Of a DNA stretch of 12,614 nt, positions 8,768 through 12,614 are shown in pieces. The stretch is from Frankiaceae bacterium. GTDB taxonomy: Bacteria > Actinomycetota > Actinomycetes > JAVEEB01. How positions within the stretch are numbered: position 1 is the stretch's first letter; the number at the start of each line of letters is the position of its first letter. The stretch is taken from the NCBI GenBank assembly GCA_030840665.1, contig JAVEEB010000272.1, positions 1 through 12,614 of the forward strand, given 5' to 3'. The translations under genes were made by a program, and so were the position numbers. The notes below the pieces were generated by a model. It had not been told where the DNA came from and made no database searches. It saw only the letters and a program-made list of their open reading frames with translations.

Positions 8768-8898
8768 GCCGGCGCCTGCCGTGAGGCAGCCGTGCCTGCT
8801 CTGCAGTGACTGTCCGGGCGGGGGTGTTCGGACAGTGCTGGGAGGGATCCGCGGCCCGTGGGCTGGTGTCGACGAGCGGCGCTGAGGTTCGCGTTCAT
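8764..8898 (-). CDS. Putative 44-residue leader ORF coupled to the PAS-LuxR gene
   Basis: A short reading frame begins MNANLSAARR and ends ASRQAPA, with its TGA overlapping the ATG of the LuxR gene (ATGA). It has a perfect AAGGAG 7 nt before its ATG, much stronger than anything before the LuxR start. The product is Arg/Pro/Ala-rich, with one cysteine and no recognisable domain, signal peptide or membrane helix. I infer that it may mainly serve translation: ribosomes load here and re-initiate at the LuxR start. Two inverted repeats lie in or at the end of this ORF (8809-8836 and 8776-8789). Alternatively it is a chance frame, or the two frames are one gene separated by a sequencing error, which the neat ATGA junction argues against. 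Confidence 0.5.
   Translation of the reverse strand: MNANLSAARRHQPTGRGSLPALSEHPRPDSHCRAGTAASRQAPA
8776..8789. repeat. Small hairpin just before the PAS-LuxR start codon
   Basis: CTGCC and GGCAG pair around a 4-nt loop, ending 8 nt before the ATG at 8767 on the - strand. The stem covers the position where a Shine-Dalgarno would lie, so it may block independent initiation and make LuxR synthesis depend on ribosomes arriving from the leader ORF. Confidence 0.35.
8809..8836. repeat. Perfect 8-bp inverted repeat inside the leader ORF
   Basis: ACTGTCCG (8809-8816) and CGGACAGT (8829-8836) are exact inverted copies around a 12-nt G-rich spacer. The site lies 42-69 nt before the PAS-LuxR start codon. 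It could be an mRNA hairpin in the leader or an operator for a dimeric regulator, perhaps autoregulation by the adjacent LuxR protein. Confidence 0.45.
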
Positions 8899-8905
8899 GT
8901 CGCCG

Positions 8906-8911
8906 CTCCTT
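8906..8911 (-). promoter_or_regulatory. Shine-Dalgarno of the leader ORF
   Basis: AAGGAG on the - strand, 7 nt before the ATG at 8898. It is the only strong ribosome binding site in the region upstream of the PAS-LuxR gene and so marks where translation of that transcript probably begins. Confidence 0.6.
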
Positions 8912-8978
8912 CCGGGGTTCTGGTTTGGTTGCTTTCGGGTGCAAGGCCAGCATGCCGCCGCCTGGCTGGGCGCGCCCC

Positions 8979-8990
8979 ACGTGTTCACGT
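8979..8990. promoter_or_regulatory. Candidate operator in the divergent promoter region
   Basis: ACGTG-TT-CACGT is a 5-bp inverted repeat with a 2-nt centre. It lies 81 bp before the leader ORF and 113 bp before the divergent GAF-LuxR gene. Its position suits a site serving both promoters. No convincing -35/-10 pair was found on either side, so the binding protein and role are inference. Confidence 0.3.
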
Positions 8991-9102
8991 AGTTCCGTGA
9001 GGCGCCAGTTGTGGATCATCCGGGTTCGACTCGGGTGGCTCGGGATACTGCGGAGGGTTAGCCTGGGCGTGACATTGCACTGGCCACAACAGGCAGGGAA
9101 CG

Positions 9103-10287
9103 ATGGCCGACACTCCCGACGGCGCGAACGGCAGCGGGTCAACCGTTCGCGCGCTTATCGACCGCGCGCACGACGCCGGCGCGGATGTCGACCACGTGCG
9201 GGACGACATCCTGGGCTCGTGGCAAAGGAGCGCCGTCGCGGGTCTCACGCCGGAGATCTTCGAGGTTCCTTTCGACGCGGATGTCGACGACGGCGGCCGT
9301 TTGGCGTGGGTGTCCGGGGCGGTTCTCGATCGCGTGGGCGCCGACCTGCGGGACACCCATGTCGGACTGGTGCTGACCGATGCCCGAGGGTTGGTCGTCG
9401 CACGCCGGGCGGCGGACCGCACGACGCGCGCTCTGTTCGACGAGATTCAACTGGCCCCCGGCTTCTCTTATGGCGAAGGTCAGATCGGGACGAACGCGAT
9501 CGGCACCGCGCTTTCACGGCGAGCGCCGACCGTCGTCCAGGCCGAGGAACACTTCGCGAACGCCTTGACCAGGATGGCCTGTGCTGCGGCCACGGTCACC
9601 GACCCGGCGACGGGTCGCGTGCTCGGGGTCATCGACCTCTCCTGTGCCGTTGACGACTCGACCCCGTTGATGCTGCCGCTGGCGAAGCGCACCGCGTGGG
9701 AAGTCGAGCAGTGGCTTCTCGGCGAGTCCGCGGCGAGCGAACCCCTCCTGCGGGCGCAATTCTTCAAGGCACGCAGGGGAACCAGGGGTCCACTGGTCGC
9801 CGTGAGCGAGCGGGCGCTGCTGCTCAATTCCGCCGCGAGCAACCTCATCGAACCGGCGGATCATGGCCGTTTGTGGGACTGCGTCCTGCCGGTTCTCGAC
9901 GGCAAGGGTGACACGTGTCTGTTCGCGCTCGGCAACGGCGACGTGGTGCCGTTCCGGTGTGAGCCGGTGTGCGAGGGCCCGCGCATCCTCGGTGGGCTGT
10001 TGCGCGCGGAGTCGGCGGGGAGTCAGGTCCCCTTGATCCAGCCCTCACGGGGAGAAGCGATCGCCGGCAACGTCGGCTGGCAGAGCCTCACTGACGCCGA
10101 ACTGGCGGTGGCGGCGCATGTCAGTCGGGGCATGACGAATCGCGAAGTGGCGGCCCGCTTGTTCGTCTCTCCGCATACGGTCGACTTCCATCTGCGGCAG
10201 TTGTTCAGGAAGCTCGATGTGACGTCCCGGGTGGAGCTCACGCGCAGGGTGTTGGAGCAAGGCGACCGCTTCCCCAGCGCCATTTGA
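9103..10287 (+). CDS. GAF-domain LuxR-type transcriptional regulator with AcoR-like sensor
   Basis: This 394-residue protein has a sensor resembling the N-terminal part of AcoR-type sigma-54 activators. SWQRSAVAGLTPE begins at Ser39, and a GAF domain follows (about 75-210) with GEGQIGTNAIGTAL (GTNAIGTA at 129-136), VVQAEEHF and TDPATGRVLGVIDLS. Instead of the AAA+ and Fis modules of AcoR, the C-terminus (about 329-385) is a LuxR helix-turn-helix: TDAELAVAAHVSRGMTNREVAARLFVSPHTVDFHLRQLFRKL. It should therefore act with ordinary sigma factors; the ligand is unknown. The ATG at 9103 follows a weak AGGGA (9095-9099). It is transcribed away from the leader/PAS-LuxR/EAL genes and may share their regulatory region. 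A hairpin follows 22 bp after its stop. No sign of truncation was seen. Confidence 0.92.
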   Translation: MADTPDGANGSGSTVRALIDRAHDAGADVDHVRDDILGSWQRSAVAGLTPEIFEVPFDADVDDGGRLAWVSGAVLDRVGADLRDTHVGLVLTDARGLVVARRAADRTTRALFDEIQLAPGFSYGEGQIGTNAIGTALSRRAPTVVQAEEHFANALTRMACAAATVTDPATGRVLGVIDLSCAVDDSTPLMLPLAKRTAWEVEQWLLGESAASEPLLRAQFFKARRGTRGPLVAVSERALLLNSAASNLIEPADHGRLWDCVLPVLDGKGDTCLFALGNGDVVPFRCEPVCEGPRILGGLLRAESAGSQVPLIQPSRGEAIAGNVGWQSLTDAELAVAAHVSRGMTNREVAARLFVSPHTVDFHLRQLFRKLDVTSRVELTRRVLEQGDRFPSAI

Positions 10288-10309
10288 TGCGGGTCGGGTG
10301 CCGCCGGGG

Positions 10310-10336
10310 GCTACCCGGAGCCGGCAGGCCGGGAGC
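10310..10336 (+). terminator. Possible terminator of the GAF-LuxR gene
   Basis: GCTACCCGG (10310-10318) and CCGGGAGC (10329-10336) form an 8-bp stem with one bulged A and a 10-nt loop, 22 bp after the stop. There is no T-run, as is common for actinobacterial terminators. It adjoins the inverted repeat copy starting near 10340. Confidence 0.4.
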
Positions 10337-10339
10337 TGG

Positions 10340-10377
10340 TCCTCGGTAGCTCTGCCCTGCCGACAATTTCGTCGCGC
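10340..10377 (-). repeat. Repeat family copy 3 (inverted)
   Basis: Read on the - strand, this stretch resembles the two direct copies downstream. The core CTCTGCCCTGCCGACAA (10350-10366) is the exact reverse complement of 10603-10619 in copy 2, and similarity continues imperfectly on both sides. Together with copy 2 it gives 17-bp perfect inverted repeats around 236 bp. Confidence 0.7.
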
Positions 10378-10401
10378 GTTGGATCGGCGCCACACCCGGA
10401 C

Positions 10402-10445
10402 GCCATCCGGCGCCCCACCCCCGAGGCCATCGGGCGCCCCACCCC
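10402..10445 (+). repeat. 24-bp-period tandem repeat, two units
   Basis: GCCATCCGGCGCCCCACCCC (10402-10421) recurs at 10426-10445 with one difference (GCCATCGGG...), giving 19 of 20 identical bases at a 24-bp period. It lies between the inverted and direct copies of the larger repeat. Confidence 0.75.
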
Positions 10446-10502
10446 ACGCCGGACGCCTGCCCCCATCGCCTGTCCCCCCGGCGGCCCACCATCGCCGGCC
10501 CC

Positions 10503-10570
10503 TCGACCGATTTGTCGGCAGGTCACCGGGAAGAGACCCCCAAGGCCCGAGGCGAGGTCGGGGCGAGCGC
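10503..10570 (+). repeat. Repeat family copy 1 (direct)
   Basis: It begins TCGACCGATTTGTCGGCAGG, continues TCACCGGGAA and CCCCCAAGGCCCGAGGCGA, and then becomes weaker, ending near CGAGCGC. Relative to copy 2 it lacks the 6 bases GCAGAG after the first block. The first block contains CCGA-TTTG-TCGG, a small hairpin. The offset to copy 2 is 91 bp. Confidence 0.8.
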
Positions 10571-10593
10571 AAGCCCGCCCGGTCCGCCGCCCG

Positions 10594-10669
10594 TCGACCG
10601 ATTTGTCGGCAGGGCAGAGTCACCGGGAAGGGGATCCCCAAGGCCCGAGGCGAAGATCAGCCCGAGCGC
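10594..10669 (+). repeat. Repeat family copy 2 (direct)
   Basis: It has the same opening 20 bases as copy 1, then an inserted GCAGAG, TCACCGGGAA, and CCCCAAGGCCCGAGGCGA. The copy ends about 45 bp before the dnaK -35 box. The core 10603-10619 is the exact reverse complement of the core of copy 3. Confidence 0.8.
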
Positions 10670-10715
10670 GCACTGTTCCGCGCAAAGGTTGAGCCCATGG
10701 CGCGCAACTTGGGAA

Positions 10716-10743
10716 TTGACATGGCCTCCCGGAGCATTAACCT
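10716..10743 (+). promoter_or_regulatory. dnaK promoter (-35 TTGACA, -10 TAACCT)
   Basis: A consensus TTGACA (10716-10721) is followed after 16 nt by TAACCT (10738-10743), fitting a housekeeping sigma-70-type promoter as used for HspR-controlled dnaK operons. The -10 overlaps the left arm of the HAIR operator, so HspR binding would block RNA polymerase. The transcript would have a leader of roughly 45 nt before the dnaK ATG. Confidence 0.65.
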
Positions 10744-10761
10744 GAGTGACAGCGACTCAAG
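10741..10761. promoter_or_regulatory. HAIR operator (HspR binding site)
   Basis: CCTGAGT-N7-ACTCAAG matches the HAIR consensus CTTGAGT-N7-ACTCAAG with one mismatch in the left arm and a perfect right arm. HspR, usually encoded at the end of the actinobacterial dnaK-grpE-dnaJ operon, represses through this site with DnaK as co-repressor (established for Streptomyces and mycobacteria). It lies 35-55 bp before the dnaK start and overlaps the -10 box. Confidence 0.88.
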
Positions 10762-10781
10762 TTAGGCACCAAAACCACGTC

Positions 10782-10787
10782 AAGGAG
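10782..10787 (+). promoter_or_regulatory. Ribosome binding site of dnaK
   Basis: AAGGAG lies 8 nt before the ATG at 10796. It confirms this start rather than the in-frame ATG at 10697, whose frame ends at a TAG (10763-10765). Confidence 0.85.
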
Positions 10788-10795
10788 TAACGATC

Positions 10796-12614
10796 ATGGC
10801 CCGTGCGGTTGGAATTGACCTCGGTACGACGAACAGCGTCGTCAGCGTCCTCGAAGGCGGCGAGCCCACCGTCATTGCAAATGCCGAAGGCGCCCGGACC
10901 ACCCCCTCGGTGGTCGCCTTCGCCAAGAACGGCGAAGTCCTCGTCGGTGAGGTCGCCAAGCGGCAGGCCGTCACCAACCCGGACCGCACGATCCGCTCGG
11001 TCAAGCGCCACATCGGCACGGACTGGCACGAGAAGATCGACGGCAAGGACTTCACGCCGCAGCAGATCAGCGCGTTCATCCTGCAGAAGCTCAAGCGCGA
11101 CGCTGAGGCGTTCCTGGGCGACACCGTGACGGACGCCGTCATCACCGTGCCCGCGTACTTCAACGACGCCCAGCGCCAGGCCACCCAGGAGGCCGGCACG
11201 ATCGCGGGCCTCAACGTCCTGCGCATCATCAACGAGCCCACCGCCGCCGCCCTCGCGTACGGCATGGACAAGGAGAACGACCAGACCATCCTCGTCTTCG
11301 ACCTCGGTGGTGGCACGTTCGACGTGTCCCTGCTCGAGATCGGCGAGGGTGTCATCGAGGTCAAGGCCACCAGTGGTGACAACCACCTGGGCGGCGATGA
11401 CTGGGACGAGCGCGTCATGAACTGGCTCGTCGAAGGCTTCCGTTCCGAGCACGGCGTCGACCTCGCCGCCGACAAGATGGCCATGCAGCGCCTGCGTGAA
11501 GCCGCGGAGAAGGCCAAGATCGAGCTCAGCCAGTCGACCGAGACCACGATCACCCTGCCGTACATCACCGCCACCGCGAATGGCCCCGTGCACCTCGAGC
11601 GCTCACTGAGCCGTTCCGAGTTCATGCGGCTCACCGCGGACCTGCTGGAGCGTTGCCGCAAGCCGTTCCTCAACGCGATCAAGGATGCCGGGATAAAGGT
11701 CGCCGACATTCACCACGTCGTCCTCGTCGGCGGCTCGACCCGTATGCCCGCCGTCGTCGACCTGGTGAAGGAACTGACCGGCGGCCGCGAACCCAACAAG
11801 GGCGTCAACCCGGACGAGGTCGTCGCCGTCGGCGCGAGCCTGCAGGCCGGCGTCCTCAAGGGCGAGGTCAAGGACGTCCTGCTTCTCGATGTCACCCCGC
11901 TCAGCCTGGGCATCGAGACGAAGGGCGGCATCTTCAACAAGATCATCGAGCGCAACACGACGATCCCGACGAAGCGCAGCCAGATCTACACGACGGCCGA
12001 CGACAGCCAGCCGTCCGTGCAGATCCAGGTGTTCCAGGGCGAGCGCGACATCGCGGCCTACAACAAGAAGCTCGGCACGTTCGACCTGACCGGCATCGCG
12101 CCCGCCCCGCGCGGGGTGCCGCAGATCGAGGTCACGTTCGACATCGACGCCAACGGCATCGTGCACGTCCACGCCAAGGACCTCGGCACGGGCAAGGAGC
12201 AGTCGATGACCATCACCGGCGGCTCCGCGCTGCCGAAGGACGACATCGAGCGCATGATGCGCGAGGCCGAGGAGTACGCCGAGGAGGACCGCAAGCGCCG
12301 CGAGCAGGCCGAGATCCGCAACGGCGCGGAGCAGCTGGTCTACCAGACGGAGAAGTTCCTCACGGACAACGGCGACAAGATCTCCGCGGACGTGCGTGCC
12401 GAGGTCGACTCGGCCCTCGCCGAGACGAAGAAGTCCTTGGAGGGCGCGGATTTCGACGCCATCAAGTCCACCAGCGAGCAGCTGGCGACGGTGAGCCAGA
12501 AGATGGGCGCCAGCCTGTACGAGAACCAGCAGGCGACGGCCGGCGGCAGCACCGGTTCCGGTGACGCGAGCGGCGAGGACGACGTCGTCGACGCCGAGAT
12601 CGTGGACGAGGACG
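10796..12614 (+). CDS. dnaK: Molecular chaperone DnaK (Hsp70), lacking its last few codons
   Basis: DnaK is the cytoplasmic ATP-driven Hsp70 chaperone, working with DnaJ and GrpE, whose genes would be expected just beyond the window. There are 606 codons without a stop, ending D-A-E-I-V-D-E-D at the edge; actinobacterial DnaK is about 615-625 residues, so only a few are missing. ATPase-domain motifs are GIDLGTTNS (6-14), [32 protein letters not shown] (169-176) and [10 protein letters not shown]. The interdomain linker [14 protein letters not shown] begins at about 361. The substrate-binding domain with TFDIDANGI and the helical lid follow, then a Gly/Ser/Asp-rich tail. The start is fixed by AAGGAG and the [10 protein letters not shown] sequence. 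It is controlled by the HAIR operator upstream, implying HspR repression relieved by heat or protein damage. Confidence 0.98.
   Translation, partial: MARAVGIDLGTTNSVVSVLEGGEPTVIANAEGARTTPSVVAFAKNGEVLVGEVAKRQAVTNPDRTIRSVKRHIGTDWHEKIDGKDFTPQQISAFILQKLKRDAEAFLGDTVTDAVITVPAYFNDAQRQATQEAGTIAGLNVLRIINEPTAAALAYGMDKENDQTILVFDLGGGTFDVSLLEIGEGVIEVKATSGDNHLGGDDWDERVMNWLVEGFRSEHGVDLAADKMAMQRLREAAEKAKIELSQSTETTITLPYITATANGPVHLERSLSRSEFMRLTADLLERCRKPFLNAIKDAGIKVADIHHVVLVGGSTRMPAVVDLVKELTGGREPNKGVNPDEVVAVGASLQAGVLKGEVKDVLLLDVTPLSLGIETKGGIFNKIIERNTTIPTKRSQIYTTADDSQPSVQIQVFQGERDIAAYNKKLGTFDLTGIAPAPRGVPQIEVTFDIDANGIVHVHAKDLGTGKEQSMTITGGSALPKDDIERMMREAEEYAEEDRKRREQAEIRNGAEQLVYQTEKFLTDNGDKISADVRAEVDSALAETKKSLEGADFDAIKSTSEQLATVSQKMGASLYENQQATAGGSTGSGDASGEDDVVDAEIVDED

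Larger units (their letters stand above)
10288..10795. other. 508-bp intergenic region upstream of dnaK
   Basis: No convincing gene is seen. Two open frames cross it (a GTG-started one at 10298-10765 on + and one at 10045-10641 on -), but their products are low-complexity Arg/Pro/Gly-rich and follow the repeats. They match no family and have no good ribosome binding site. The stretch contains, in order, a possible terminator, one inverted and two direct copies of a repeat, a 24-bp-period tandem repeat, a short dnaK-start look-alike, and the dnaK promoter with its HAIR operator. The middle part (10381-10500) is markedly C-rich on the + strand. Confidence 0.7.

Noticed and set aside
8768..9142. 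Extension of the PAS-LuxR frame upstream to an ATG at 9142 (495-residue version)
   Set aside because: The added 125 residues are Arg/Pro-rich without domain character and overlap the start of the divergent GAF-LuxR gene by 40 bp. The PAS domain begins just after the ATG at 8767, which is coupled to the leader ORF.
10350..10619. Calling the segment between the inverted cores a MITE
   Set aside because: The 17-bp inverted repeats are perfect, but no target-site duplication flanks them and a third direct copy lies inside. It is kept as a repeat cluster only.
10045..10641. 198-residue open frame (-) over the GAF-LuxR 3' end and the repeat region
   Set aside because: It is antisense to the conserved HTH of the GAF-LuxR gene, Arg/Gly-rich, and its N-terminal half is only translated repeat sequence.
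10711..10716. GGGAAT as a -35 of a stress ECF sigma factor (SigR/SigH type) for dnaK
   Set aside because: No GTT-type -10 follows at 16-20 nt. The overlapping TTGACA with TAACCT and the HAIR site explains the region better.
10298..10765. 155-residue open frame (+) upstream of dnaK
   Set aside because: It is a GTG start without a good ribosome binding site, a low-complexity product that follows the repeats, and a frame running through the dnaK promoter and HAIR operator.
10757..11593. 278- and 309-residue frames (-) opposite dnaK
   Set aside because: Long frames antisense to dnaK are a known artefact of its codon bias. The + strand is unambiguous DnaK.
1..12614. tRNA/rRNA genes, CRISPR arrays, transposase or phage genes
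   Set aside because: None recognised on either strand. The repeats near dnaK are too few and irregular for CRISPR, and no transposase is nearby.

Overview
The window comes from a high-GC Gram-positive bacterium, almost certainly an actinobacterium. The evidence is strongly GC-biased coding sequence, GTG/ATG starts with stop/start overlaps, a dnaK promoter carrying an HspR-type HAIR operator, and LuxR-family regulators fused to PAS or GAF sensors. A Micrococcales relative is a guess from general gene style only; no 16S or other taxonomic marker is present.

Region 1 (1-5734, + strand) is a histidine utilisation (hut) operon: the 3' end of hutH, then hutU, an M20-family amidohydrolase of the allantoate/carbamoyl-amino-acid hydrolase type, hutF and hutI. 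All junctions after hutU overlap (4, 10 and 4 nt), so the genes are probably translationally coupled. Histidine would go to urocanate (HutH), imidazolonepropionate (HutU), formiminoglutamate (HutI) and N-formylglutamate (HutF). The usual last enzyme, HutG (N-formylglutamate deformylase), is not seen here, and the M20 hydrolase occupies the place where it would be expected.

Region 2 (5753-10287) is a sensory/regulatory block. On the - strand a two-PAS LuxR regulator is followed by a PAS-GGDEF-EAL protein that looks like a c-di-GMP phosphodiesterase with a degenerate GGDEF site. The LuxR gene is preceded by an apparent 44-codon leader ORF whose stop overlaps the LuxR start (ATGA). Divergently, on the + strand, lies a regulator with an AcoR-like GAF sensor and a LuxR HTH. 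hutI and the EAL gene converge with only 18 bp between their stops.

Region 3 (10288-10795) is about 0.5 kb without a convincing gene. It holds a probable terminator, three copies of a roughly 45-68 bp repeat (two direct, one inverted), a 24-bp-period tandem repeat, and the dnaK promoter with its HAIR operator. Region 4 (10796-12614) is dnaK, open at the window edge and lacking only its last few codons.

The points most worth a second look are the M20 enzyme as a possible HutG substitute, the leader ORF and hairpins in front of the LuxR/phosphodiesterase pair, and the repeat cluster just upstream of the dnaK promoter. Nothing here proves a wholly new system.
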